A DNA stretch of 64,000 nucleotides from Pseudosulfitobacter pseudonitzschiae (GCF_900129395.1 NZ_FQVP01000004.1:1-64000); one strand, 5' to 3'; counted from the stretch's first letter, positions 1 through 7,497 are shown. Made by a program: numbers and translations. Notes: a model not told the origin generated them from the sequence alone.

Positions 1-2
1 CA

Positions 3-56
3 AACATGGGCAACGGCGGGATGACCCCCGCCCAGAAACTGAGAATGGCCGCGTAA
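3..56 (+). CDS. C-terminal end of an unidentified protein (truncated by window start)
   Basis: An open frame enters from the left edge and stops at TAA 54-56. It encodes 17 residues ending in MTPAQKLRMAA. It is followed at once by a GC-rich hairpin, which is what the end of a real gene would look like. Too little is present to name a family. It probably belongs to the same integrated element as the genes that follow. Confidence 0.4.
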   Translation, partial: NMGNGGMTPAQKLRMAA

Positions 57-70
57 ATTCTACGACCAAG

Positions 71-88
71 CCCCCGCAAAAACGGGGG
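71..88 (+). terminator. GC-rich hairpin, weak terminator candidate
   Basis: CCCCCG at 71-76 pairs perfectly with CGGGGG at 83-88 across a six-base A-rich loop. It lies 15 bases after the stop of the truncated frame. No clean T-tract follows, so factor-independent termination is uncertain. Confidence 0.4.
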
Positions 89-297
89 GATTACCCCATT
101 TTGGTGAATCGGTTTTCACCATCTTCTCATATCTTGTCTGTATGGAAGAAAAGTGCTTCGCCATCTCAGTCAGGATCGAACACCGCTCGATGGGACGCGC
201 ATAATCTGTGCGGTGCCATGATCTGCGTCTCGGTTACGTCCCTGGATATGTCGATCAGGAACGTATTGCAGAGAACTCCACAACCTTGGAACCGGTA

Positions 298-657
298 ATG
301 CCCTCAGCACTGCGGCGGATCTGTTTGAAGGCATGTGAACAGGAAGTCACAGAACAGGTCGAGGGCATCAAAGCTGCTGTGGAGGCCCTAAAAGCGGGGA
401 CGGTCACTCGGGGGGAAGATGGCAGGCCTGTGGTGACAGATGCCGCACACGCGGCGATCCTGCGACCCGTGTGGCGGTCTCTTGGACCTCTCGTCATGGC
501 CCTTGCAGATATGCGCGCAGAATTGTCCACCGGCCTGCTGCGCTTCCGTGATCTGTTCCGCCGCAACGAACTGCAGCCCGAAATCATCGAAGACGGCAGG
601 GACCTGTTAGACGGGATGGCCCCGTACCAGCCGATCACCGCCAACAGGTCGCCGTGA
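298..657 (+). CDS. Hypothetical island protein
   Basis: This is a 119-residue protein of unknown function. The open frame extends upstream to 208, but the 298 ATG gives a more protein-like N-terminus (MPSALRRICLKACEQ) and I prefer it. The first half is helical and charged, with EQVEGIKAAVEAL suggesting a coiled helix. The second half is amphipathic, with FRDLFRRNELQP. There are no membrane segments and no recognisable catalytic motif. A different frame (101-298) ends on the same TAATG junction, but its composition is not convincing. Being a plain open frame in an island, the gene could be decayed. About 250 bases without a convincing gene follow it (658-909). Confidence 0.45.
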   Translation: MPSALRRICLKACEQEVTEQVEGIKAAVEALKAGTVTRGEDGRPVVTDAAHAAILRPVWRSLGPLVMALADMRAELSTGLLRFRDLFRRNELQPEIIEDGRDLLDGMAPYQPITANRSP

Positions 658-909
658 GATTGCTTGGGTAGAAAATTCTGAAAATGCAGGCTTGTTGGAT
701 GAGCATTTACGCGAGCATCAAGTTGCCGTCATCAAGGCCTGCCCCACATCAGGTATCCTGAGAAGGCCGAAATCCATAGACACACCGCCAAAAAAGTAAA
801 TAAACCATAGAGTGCGTTTCCTTCACCACGGCGCGGCCACAGAGCTTGCGAATAAGCTTTCAACTTCGATAGCAGTGCGTTCACTTTCCTGCTTTCCACA
901 TGTTTCAGC

Positions 910-1146
910 TTAGAAAATCTTCAACTGACTGTTCTTGAAGTCAGCCAGCGCGGCTCGGAGAGCGTCTTTTCCAGTCTGGAACAACTCATCCCAGACGAAG
1001 CTGGTTCCATTCGAATTGACAATTTCGAGCGTCCACGACGTTTCCTGTCCACGGTAAATCTGGATGTTGAAGCGATGTCCCTCCACCGTCACTGACTGGC
1101 TAAGCGGGCTCTCGATTATCTTGATGTCAATCATCGCTTGCACCAT
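910..1146 (-). CDS. Small conserved-type protein coupled to the XRE regulator
   Basis: The 78-residue protein has the pattern SVTVEGHRFNIQIYRG, then TSWTLEIVNSNGTSFVWDELF, then a helical end. This looks like a small beta-sheet protein followed by a helix. I have a general memory of similar small proteins in rhizobia and roseobacters but no function. Its start overlaps the end of the XRE gene by 20 bases, so the two are probably translated together from one messenger. An internal ATG at 1134 is an alternative start. It does not resemble known type II toxins, and a role as the regulator's partner is only inference from position. Confidence 0.6.
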   Translation of the reverse strand: MVQAMIDIKIIESPLSQSVTVEGHRFNIQIYRGQETSWTLEIVNSNGTSFVWDELFQTGKDALRAALADFKNSQLKIF

Positions 1147-1393
1147 TTGTCGATGCTGGCGAGGTCACGGCAACACCAGGTCCAGCTGCAACTTCCCCAC
1201 CGTCTAAGAACTGGATTCCTTGGCCTTCTAGGGCCTTGCGGATCGCATCATGCGTATCAGCGTACCCGGCCAAAGGGCCATTCTTGCTTTCTAGCCGCTG
1301 TATGGTTGGGTAGCTGACCCCGCTTACTTCAGCAAGCTTACTTGCTGACCATTTGAGCAAGGCCCTTGCCGCTCGAACTTGTTCGCCTGTCAT
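1127..1393 (-). CDS. XRE-family helix-turn-helix repressor
   Basis: The 88-residue protein has an N-terminal HTH_3 domain (about residues 2-60): MTGEQVRAARALLKWSAS, then LAEVSGVSYPTIQRLE as the helix-turn-helix, then a linker and a second helix at HDAIRKALEGQGIQF. The C-terminal 20 residues are low-complexity. This matches the common short XRE regulators of alphaproteobacteria. It is transcribed away from the genes at 1480 onward, across an 86-base gap holding two near-identical palindromes. The simplest reading is an autoregulated repressor of the divergent operon, like the immunity switch of a prophage or satellite. The overlapping 78-residue gene lies downstream in the same operon. Confidence 0.85.
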   Translation of the reverse strand: MTGEQVRAARALLKWSASKLAEVSGVSYPTIQRLESKNGPLAGYADTHDAIRKALEGQGIQFLDGGEVAAGPGVAVTSPASTNGASDD

Positions 1394-1406
1394 TCACCTG
1401 CCCAAC

Positions 1407-1461
1407 ATGATAGAAATTCTATTGACTTCGATTGCGCTCAACTTTATAGTATTTCTATCAT
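1407..1461 (+). promoter_or_regulatory. Divergent switch: sigma70-type promoter between two repressor operators
   Basis: TTGACT (1422-1427), a 17-base spacer and TATAGT (1445-1450) form a near-consensus promoter for the rightward operon, whose first ATG is at 1480. The 13-bp palindrome ATAGAAATTCTAT (1410-1422) touches the -35, and the near-copy ATAGTATTTCTAT (1446-1458) covers the -10 and the expected start of transcription. The centres are 36 bp apart. The outer halves also form an 11-bp exact inverted repeat (1407-1417 with 1451-1461). The ribosome site AGGAAGG (1465-1471) sits 8 bases before the ATG. Binding by the adjacent XRE protein is inferred. Confidence 0.7.
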
Positions 1462-1479
1462 CTTAGGAAGGCAATCGCT

Positions 1480-2097
1480 ATGACAACCGCAGCCACATTC
1501 AATCGCACCGCCATTATGACCCACGCATGGGAAACCGTCCGCCGCGCCAATGTGGCGCTCTATGGATTGCGCACGATCCTGCGCCGCGCACTTCGTGCCG
1601 CATGGAGTGAGGCCAAGCACAAGCTGGCAATCGCGCAAGTCGAACAGCAGTCGAAAGCGCAAAGCCCCGAAGTTGCCCGCACCCGTGAAGCCATTGCTGC
1701 GCTCGAAGGCAAGGACCGCTGGACGCAGGCCGACTATGCCCGCATCGGTGTTCTGCGCGCAGCACTTCGCGCCGCCGAGGATCACGAAGCCGCAGCGCCC
1801 GACTACAACGAAAAGCGCAACTTGATCGCCTCTGCCGGTGGCCGCTTCTGTGCCGTTACCTTCACCAAGGCAGATGGCACCGAACGCACGATGCAGGTGA
1901 AGCCAGCGACCCTGCAACACCACATCAAAGGCGATAATGCCACAGACGCCGGAAAACGGGCCGCACAGACGCGCAAAGCCCGCCACCCTCACCTGCAGCC
2001 TGTCTGGGATGCAAATGCCCGTGCGCCCCGATCCGTAAATCTGGCGACTATCTTACGAATCGCGGTTGACGGGATTGTCCACGAATACCGCGCTTAA
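1480..2097 (+). CDS. Phage/island protein with C-terminal SH3-barrel-like domain
   Basis: The 205-residue protein is the first gene of the repressed rightward operon and has a strong ribosome site 8 bases upstream. Residues 1-100 are Arg/Ala-rich and helical, probably a coiled coil. From about residue 125 the pattern VTFTKADGTERTMQ, then VWDANARAPRSVNLATI resembles the small SH3-like barrel domain of phage and island proteins (DUF2693-like): a TK-DGTER strand pair and a closing VWD...RSVNL strand. That assignment is from memory of the family pattern and is moderate. A nucleic-acid-related or regulatory role in the element is possible but not shown. Confidence 0.6.
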   Translation: MTTAATFNRTAIMTHAWETVRRANVALYGLRTILRRALRAAWSEAKHKLAIAQVEQQSKAQSPEVARTREAIAALEGKDRWTQADYARIGVLRAALRAAEDHEAAAPDYNEKRNLIASAGGRFCAVTFTKADGTERTMQVKPATLQHHIKGDNATDAGKRAAQTRKARHPHLQPVWDANARAPRSVNLATILRIAVDGIVHEYRA

Positions 2098-2151
2098 CTT
2101 ACCAACGACCATACAACCGTGGCCGAACGCTACAATTGAAAGGAAAAACTC

Positions 2152-2763
2152 ATGAGTAACCTTAAACTCGCACTTCGCGCTTTATCCGACGCCCACGCCG
2201 CCCATATGGCTGCTATCGTTGCGGAGGAGGCCGAACAGACCGCAAACGGGGACAAGTCCCCACCCGCGAAAGATTTGGCCGTTGCAGCAGCGGCAGAGGC
2301 CGTCCGTGACGCAGAACGCGACCTAGAGTTGATCAAGCCGCAAAGTCCCATCGACGCCCTACGCAAAATCAAAGCATTACTTTGCGAAGGCACCACAGAT
2401 GAAGCGATTGCATCTATCCTAGCAGACATCGAGCGTCTGACCGATCCTGATTGCGACCCACTTGTGCGCCTCGATGCCCGGTGCCGCCCGTTGCGCAAAC
2501 TCATCAACAACACACACGGCAGTGATCCGCTGCTGGAAGACATGATTGAGGAATTGCACCAGCTCGAAGCCAAAATGCTGCAGCACGTGCCAACCACTGC
2601 CGATGGGCTTGCCGCACTGGCCAACTTGCATTGGGAATCAGAGGGGCCATGCTCACATATGGGATCGCCAGATTGGCAGGACTCAATGCGCAATCCTGCC
2701 TACATCGCCATGCTCAACCTGCGCACAGGCGCGCGGCTTATCGCTGGGGAGGCAATCCAATGA
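2152..2763 (+). CDS. Hypothetical island protein
   Basis: This 203-residue acidic, Ala-rich protein has helices over residues 1-65 and a second helical region around residues 105-145 (DPLLEDMIEELHQLEAKMLQ). There is no signal peptide, membrane segment or recognised motif. Its ribosome site (AAAGGAAAAA) precedes ATG 2152. Its TGA overlaps the ATG of the next gene (ATGA at 2760-2763), so the two are translationally coupled in the operon that starts at 1480. Function unknown. Confidence 0.6.
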   Translation: MSNLKLALRALSDAHAAHMAAIVAEEAEQTANGDKSPPAKDLAVAAAAEAVRDAERDLELIKPQSPIDALRKIKALLCEGTTDEAIASILADIERLTDPDCDPLVRLDARCRPLRKLINNTHGSDPLLEDMIEELHQLEAKMLQHVPTTADGLAALANLHWESEGPCSHMGSPDWQDSMRNPAYIAMLNLRTGARLIAGEAIQ

Positions 2764-3284
2764 CCATGACCCTCACGCAAACCATTGCCAGTGCATACGA
2801 CGTCAGCAGCCTGTTGCGTGTCTGCATTCGTTCCCTCGAATGCGGTGCTACGGACTTGCCCGGCGACGGAGGGGCAACAGCAAACACCGTGAAGATGGCA
2901 AGTGACAAGACTGATGGCCTGATCCTCGCGCTCGAACAGCTGGAAGAAACGGCAAATCGCCGGATGCGAGACAACAGCCATGCTGATGGTGCAGCCAAGC
3001 TGTTCGGCCAATGGAAAGCCGCCCGCACAGGCCGTGACGCCGTTCTCAAAGCTTTTGTGCCGAAGCACTCGGGTGAGCCAGAAGAACTCGTGGTAATTGA
3101 CGAGCTAATCGGGCGGCTGGGTGAGCAAATTGCATGCTCCACACCTCAAAGCGACGCAGACGCTGCGGCCATGTTGCAATGGTGCGTGGAAGACTGTGCA
3201 GGTGAGTGCTTTGACCCTGATTACTCGAAAGCACTGCGGGCCGTGCTTGCCTACCTGAGAAAGGAGGGAGCAGAGGCCAACTAA
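2760..3284 (+). CDS. Hypothetical island protein, coupled to the preceding gene
   Basis: The protein has 174 residues from the ATG that overlaps the upstream stop. The frame stays open back to 2631, but the overlap marks 2760 as the start. It is helical and acidic, with cysteines in AACSTP-like and WCVEDCAGECFD segments near the C-terminus (about residues 130-155). The cysteine spacing is suggestive but matches no metal-binding motif I recognise. It shares general character (length, acidity, helical repeats) with the gene before it, and the two may be distant relatives. Function unknown. Confidence 0.6.
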   Translation: MTMTLTQTIASAYDVSSLLRVCIRSLECGATDLPGDGGATANTVKMASDKTDGLILALEQLEETANRRMRDNSHADGAAKLFGQWKAARTGRDAVLKAFVPKHSGEPEELVVIDELIGRLGEQIACSTPQSDADAAAMLQWCVEDCAGECFDPDYSKALRAVLAYLRKEGAEAN

Positions 3285-3351
3285 ACCCGCCCTTCGACGC
3301 CCGCACCCTATTTGATGGTGCGGGCGATTACCGCGACAGGATTTTGAAACA

Positions 3352-3843
3352 ATGAATTGCTACACCCACAATCGGAATTGGTCCGACAGGTTTTTGCCTG
3401 AAATCAAGCAACTGATCGGGGGCTATCTGTTGGAGACGGCCCCCGATCCTGCTGACCACTTCCATGCCACCGACCTGATGATGTTGGATGCCCGCGATAT
3501 GCGGGTTGCAGCACGTGTTCGGCGTCCAGGCTATGCACAGCGGTATCCCCACCAGTTCACTATCCGCTCAGCGGTCTCATCAGGGGCGCAGACAGAGCTT
3601 TCCAAGATTGTGAACGGTAACGGCGACTGGATGTTCTACGGCCACTCCAACGCGTCACAGACGGGCTTGGAGGCATGGTCACTGATTGACCTGCGGGCGT
3701 TCCGGGCAGGGCTGATCCGGCACCGCGCCAACGCGCCCAGCATAGTTATGGGCGACCAGCGCAACGCAGACGGGACGCGTTTCAAGTGGTTCGATATGAG
3801 GTCGTTTCCAGCAGATCCACCCTTGGTGGTGGCGCACAGTTGA
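3352..3843 (+). CDS. Conserved island/phage protein of unknown function
   Basis: The 163-residue soluble protein has well-defined blocks: HATDLMMLDARDMRVAAR, RVRRPGY, FTIRSAVSSGAQTELSKI, GDWMFYGHSN, WSLIDLRAFR, ADGTRFKWFDMRSFP and a C-terminal PPLVVAHS. From memory, proteins with this layout recur in alphaproteobacterial phages and integrated elements. The alternating strand/helix blocks with conserved D, R and K residues recall small nuclease-like folds, but I cannot identify a PD-(D/E)XK site. It starts 68 bases after the preceding gene, on the same strand, in the operon-like run leading to the integrase. Confidence 0.65.
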   Translation: MNCYTHNRNWSDRFLPEIKQLIGGYLLETAPDPADHFHATDLMMLDARDMRVAARVRRPGYAQRYPHQFTIRSAVSSGAQTELSKIVNGNGDWMFYGHSNASQTGLEAWSLIDLRAFRAGLIRHRANAPSIVMGDQRNADGTRFKWFDMRSFPADPPLVVAHS

Positions 3844-3924
3844 TTCTCTTTCGGAGCCAATTGAATGGGGTTTACCATTTGGTAACCTTTTTCGCTGACC
3901 ATGCCCTTTTCAAGGAGGCGCAAG

Positions 3925-4095
3925 GTGACCCAAGCAAAGCGGATAAGAATGCTCGAAAGAGCTTTGATAAGGTACGTCGAAATGTATGGATTAACTGAGG
4001 AGGCGCGGGTCTATTTCGAACTCCCCTCGCAGCCGACGCAGACGGCGCGGGAAAGGCTTCTGAACTTTGTTTGGCGCAGAAACCGTACTTCGTGA
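3925..4095 (+). CDS. Small basic hypothetical protein
   Basis: The GTG at 3925 is preferred over the upstream ATG at 3901 because a near-perfect ribosome site, AAGGAGG (3912-3918), lies 6 bases before it and would be inside the longer form. The result is a 56-residue protein rich in Arg and Lys, with a helical start (TQAKRIRMLERALIRYVEMYG) and a basic C-terminus. A small DNA-binding or excisionase-type role would suit its size, charge and place just before the integrase, but no family motif is recognised. Confidence 0.45.
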   Translation: MTQAKRIRMLERALIRYVEMYGLTEEARVYFELPSQPTQTARERLLNFVWRRNRTS

Positions 4096-4162
4096 AGCCT
4101 CGCATATCTTTTAGCGCGAGTCTGCGGCAGGCTTCGTCAGCTTTCCACTCTGGAGCCTGACA

Positions 4163-5659
4163 ATGATGAACACCCTTGAGCAGACCGCCCACGCAACTGG
4201 TGAAAATGGCACCGTAACAAACTGCCCTTTTCAATCGACCGCACAAATCACCGGCCTTGATCACAGAGAATATCCGTACTGGCATGTGTTGCTCAAAGGC
4301 AGGCACATCGGGGTACACAGGCCTGACGACAGAATCTGCAACTGGGTTGCTCGAACGCTGCGCACTGATGGCAAATACCGTCAGAAATGCCTCGGCCCCG
4401 CGCTCGACCTGAGTAAGCCGTCAATCACATATGACCTGGCAATCTCACGTGCGTTCGAGTGGTTTGAAACCGGTGCCGTATCCGCTTTGTCCGTGACGCC
4501 AGAGCAAGTGGGTCGCGTCACGAGACTTTGCGTCTGCCCAATCGGAGATACCTATACGGTAGGTCACGCGATGGCAGATTATTTGGAATGGTCAAAGCTG
4601 GCCCGCTCACCAGGGGGCCACTACAATAATTTGACCCTGATGAATTACCATCTGGTGCCCGAAATCAGCGGCATCCCAATCGAAGAATTCAGCGCAAGGC
4701 ACCTTCAAGCATTAGCACAAACTGTGCTGGAGCGCCCGCCCAAGCGCGGCTTCGAAAACCCTCGCTCAAGAGTTGACCCGGACACGCTCACAACTGATGA
4801 GATCCGAAGGCGCAAACGCACATTCAATTCGTTAGTCACGATTCTTAGGACCGTGTTCCGATATGCTTGGGAGAGCGGACGCCTGCAATCGGAACGCTCA
4901 TGGAAATGCCTCAACAGGGTCTCCGTGAATCATCAACCGCGCACCATCTTTCTGACGCGAACCGAGTGCGCCAGCCTTATCGAAGCCTGCGGTCCCTCAT
5001 TGCGTCAACTTGTGCTGGCGGCACTCTACACCGGTTGCCGCGTGGGTGAGCTTGGCGAGTTGCGGGTCGAAGACGTGGCGCGGGATGGATTCGGCATATC
5101 CGTGAAGGCGTTCAAGAGAGGCCCGGCAAGGTTTGTGTTTTTGCCCGCTGAAGGCATGACCTTCTTCCTGAACGCCTGCCAAGGGAAAGACCCCATGAGC
5201 CACATTTTCTTGTCCACAGAGCAAAAGCCTTGGAAGCGGCAGCACACCTTACAGTTCCGCACCGCAGTCGCGAAAGCGAAGCTCCCAAAGGAATTCGTGT
5301 TTCATGGCCTCCGACATACCTATGCCAGTGATCTTGTTGCTAACGGCGCGTCGCTCGACACAGTTGCCAAACAGTTGGGGCATGCCAACACGTTGACCGT
5401 GATGAACACATATGGGCACCTCGCTGAGGCGGTGAGAGAAATGCAGGTTCAGCAGTGCTTCTCACAGCTGTCGCCTGAGCGTGATGATTGTTCAGAGCAA
5501 AACATTGCGAGATTTAAAGCGATTCGTGATAAGGAGGACCCAAAAAACTGGCGGGAGAAAGGAAGACCAACAACCGACACAACTCTCCCCAGATCCCCTC
5601 TTGCAAGGCCAAGTGCTGAGGTCATGCAGGTATTCTCTAAGCTACCGGGTGAGCATTAG
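4163..5659 (+). CDS. int: Tyrosine recombinase / phage-type integrase
   Basis: The 498-residue site-specific recombinase inserts and excises the island. The catalytic set is complete: Arg293 in TGCRVGEL, Lys in VKAFKRG, His381 and Arg384 in HGLRH, His407 in LGH, and the nucleophile Tyr417 in NTYGHL. Residues of about 1-130 form an arm-type and N-terminal region, about 135-240 the SAM-like core-binding domain, and about 265-425 the catalytic domain. The last 70 residues are a basic, low-complexity tail beyond the usual end. The gene points toward the tRNA-Lys target 2.1 kb away, and its stop overlaps the stop of the convergent STING-like gene. With the active site intact, the element may still be mobile. 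Confidence 0.95.
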   Translation: MMNTLEQTAHATGENGTVTNCPFQSTAQITGLDHREYPYWHVLLKGRHIGVHRPDDRICNWVARTLRTDGKYRQKCLGPALDLSKPSITYDLAISRAFEWFETGAVSALSVTPEQVGRVTRLCVCPIGDTYTVGHAMADYLEWSKLARSPGGHYNNLTLMNYHLVPEISGIPIEEFSARHLQALAQTVLERPPKRGFENPRSRVDPDTLTTDEIRRRKRTFNSLVTILRTVFRYAWESGRLQSERSWKCLNRVSVNHQPRTIFLTRTECASLIEACGPSLRQLVLAALYTGCRVGELGELRVEDVARDGFGISVKAFKRGPARFVFLPAEGMTFFLNACQGKDPMSHIFLSTEQKPWKRQHTLQFRTAVAKAKLPKEFVFHGLRHTYASDLVANGASLDTVAKQLGHANTLTVMNTYGHLAEAVREMQVQQCFSQLSPERDDCSEQNIARFKAIRDKEDPKNWREKGRPTTDTTLPRSPLARPSAEVMQVFSKLPGEH

Positions 5660-6450
5660 CATTTTTTTGGCGGCAGGTTAGCTTCGATGGATAGTTCAAT
5701 AGCACGTTTTAAGCGAGGATCGGATATACCATCCAATATAAAATACGACTGCGAAAGGTTGTTGTAAGACGCCCATTCGCTCTCCAAAGTCGCGAAGAAC
5801 TGCTTTGAGAGATATTCGAATTTTGTCTCTACGGTACAGAAGGTTCCCCCAAGAGGCCGACTCATCTCCTTGGAGATAATGTCCCCTAAAACATGCAAGT
5901 TTCGGCACATATCCACAGCGATAGGGAGTGGCTTACCATCGATATGAGCAACAAGCGCGGTCCTCCCAGCTTCGGGTATGCTGGTTTCTATGAATTCAAC
6001 TTCACATTCAATTTCAAGGCGGGCCTTCGCGAGTGCAACGAACTCTGCAGGATCACGACAAATCAAATCAGTCGGAGGAAGTATATAAAGGTTAACATCA
6101 GCATGCAGAAATGCGTGGAGGTAATTTTTCCAATAGCCCGATGCCAACGCTTGCAAAACTGCCACTCTTTGGCGGCAAACGACGAAGAGGTAAGGCCAAG
6201 ATAGACCAATGAAAAAAATTGACACTTTAAGAAGGAAGTCTTGAAGGTCTTCGTCAACCCTAAGCTGTCTCTCCAAAGTAGCAGAGAGAGATGACGCCCA
6301 AACCAGCCCCGATCCATCTAAGAGCCTCACGGTATAGGCGCTGATAGATACGACGAAACCTAGCACTGCGAAGGTAAGCAAGGCCAACCAAATCAGGCGT
6401 TGGAGCTTCAGCCATTCGGAAGCCCTACAGAGACGCGCCGAAAAACTCAC
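5656..6450 (-). CDS. Membrane protein with STING-like cyclic-dinucleotide-binding domain (putative TM-STING)
   Basis: The protein has 264 residues. Two hydrophobic helices (about 17-38 and 72-93) precede a soluble domain. That domain follows the STING fold in order: helix ASGYWKNYLHAF (103-114), strand NLYILPPTDL (120-129), helix AEFVALAKARLE, strand CEVEFIE, a lid-like hairpin from Gly162-Arg163 to IAVD (180), helix MCRNLHVLGDII, and a long helix FEYLSKQFFATLESEW (211-226) followed by strand SYFILDG. Arg163 in the lid and Asp180, 17 residues later, are candidates for the guanine contacts known in bacterial STINGs. Known TM-STINGs are CBASS anti-phage effectors that damage the membrane after binding a cyclic dinucleotide made by a neighbouring CD-NTase. 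No such enzyme is visible here. The gene overlaps its upstream partner by 4 bases. The fold is inferred by reading, not by search; another 2TM-Rossmann protein is the main alternative. Confidence 0.5.
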   Translation of the reverse strand: MSFSARLCRASEWLKLQRLIWLALLTFAVLGFVVSISAYTVRLLDGSGLVWASSLSATLERQLRVDEDLQDFLLKVSIFFIGLSWPYLFVVCRQRVAVLQALASGYWKNYLHAFLHADVNLYILPPTDLICRDPAEFVALAKARLEIECEVEFIETSIPEAGRTALVAHIDGKPLPIAVDMCRNLHVLGDIISKEMSRPLGGTFCTVETKFEYLSKQFFATLESEWASYNNLSQSYFILDGISDPRLKRAIELSIEANLPPKKC

Positions 6451-6953
6451 AGTACCTTCATGACTAAATCGAACTTTCCAGGACGGCTTTCGTCCAGATA
6501 ACAGTCGCCATACTGCCTTCCCAACCTTTCAACTACAGCCTTCAAACTTTTGCGCTTTTTAGCATATGCGTCAACTACTTCGGCCCTTTCAGATGAAACA
6601 GAAGCAATGCTTGTCATTCTCACAATTTTTTGGGCTATGGTCGTATCAAAATCGGCCGCCGCCACCTCAAATGCTCTCACCAAGTAATCAAGGCCTTCTG
6701 GCGGGTAGACCATTCCGCTTATCCAAATCTCGCCACTTCTCGCTTCAGGTTGGAAGCTGAGGAAAAGCCCATCCTCTCCCACGGCAGAAAACTGCAGTGA
6801 AAAGTCATCCTGTCGGTACCTGATGCTCGGATCAAATTCTGACGTGATCCACGGAAAGTTAGATGTCACAGCTTTCGGCCTCGATGAGAGTACTGGGTGA
6901 ACGAAGCAGCCAAGAATGGAAACAGGGCCGTTTTGACAGAAGCATACGAACAC
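6447..6953 (-). CDS. Unrecognised partner gene of the STING-like protein
   Basis: The 168-residue predicted soluble protein has a start-stop overlap of 4 bases with the STING-like gene, so the pair is almost certainly co-translated. The first 25 residues (Cys-rich and hydrophobic, MFVCFCQNG) may not be translated. A beta-rich middle (DDFSLQFSAVGEDGLFLSFQPEA, split by turns) precedes a helical region (DYLVRAFEVAAADFDTTIAQKIVRM) and a basic C-terminal part with KKRKSLKAVVERLG. It lacks the GS...DxD signature of a CD-NTase and resembles no CBASS accessory protein I know. Regulator, sensor or immunity protein are all possible. Its AT-rich composition matches its partner and differs from the core genome. 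Confidence 0.55.
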   Translation of the reverse strand: MFVCFCQNGPVSILGCFVHPVLSSRPKAVTSNFPWITSEFDPSIRYRQDDFSLQFSAVGEDGLFLSFQPEARSGEIWISGMVYPPEGLDYLVRAFEVAAADFDTTIAQKIVRMTSIASVSSERAEVVDAYAKKRKSLKAVVERLGRQYGDCYLDESRPGKFDLVMKVL

Positions 6954-7152
6954 TACCCAGCCTTGTCATCCTTCGCATGGCTGGACAACTACGCAGCTGA
7001 GCATGGTTGTCTTCATGTGTAGCTTCTCAGGTTCCGACACAACAGATCAGCGCCGTTGGCCATAGTCGCATTGCATTGGTGATGGCTTACGTAGTTTAGT
7101 GCCTTTATCCAATATGACATATTGGGACCCATCCAACTGCGATTGAAAAGAC

Positions 7153-7497
7153 ATGACCAACAATCCAGACAAGCTACTGCTCAAGAACGGAGAGCCGCTC
7201 TCGCTGATAACCATCGATGGTGTGAAAGATTGGCTCGCAAAAGGCATACGGTTCCATTGCGACTATGATTTGATCGGCTTCACGCAAGATGGCAAGCCCC
7301 GGTATCGGTGCATTTATGTGCTGCCCGATGCTGACAAACCCTTCGTCCTGGTTACGACGCGTATTGGGAAACACGGCCCAGAAGTCCGACTATTCAACAT
7401 TTGGCCTGGCCTGTTCAAGCACCATCATGAGTTCGGTGACGGGCGCATGATTTGCTTCGATGGGAGTTTTGGCCTAGCTCTCGCACAAGTCGACTAG
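7153..7497 (+). CDS. Hypothetical cargo protein between integrase module and tRNA
   Basis: The 114-residue soluble protein begins at an ATG preceded by GAAAAG. It is mainly beta, with aromatic-rich strands (RYRCIYVLPD, FVLVTTRIG, VRLFNIWPGLFKHHHEFGDG) and one early helix (DGVKDWLAKG). I recognise no family. It diverges from the STING-like operon across about 200 bases (6954-7152) in which I see no clear promoter or operator. It is the last gene before the tRNA-proximal end of the island. Confidence 0.55.
   Translation: MTNNPDKLLLKNGEPLSLITIDGVKDWLAKGIRFHCDYDLIGFTQDGKPRYRCIYVLPDADKPFVLVTTRIGKHGPEVRLFNIWPGLFKHHHEFGDGRMICFDGSFGLALAQVD

Noticed and set aside
101-298. 65-residue plus-strand frame at the left edge
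   Set aside because: Composition is not protein-like, there is no ribosome site, and it overlaps the frame that starts at 298.
910-1393. Type II toxin-antitoxin pair (XRE plus 78-residue gene)
   Set aside because: The small protein resembles no RelE, HigB, HipA or other toxin family, and the operators point to control of the divergent operon instead.
5656-7497. Complete CBASS operon around the STING-like gene
   Set aside because: No gene in the visible island has the GS...DxD signature or length of a CD-NTase, and there are no Cap2/Cap3-like genes, so only an effector-like protein can be claimed.
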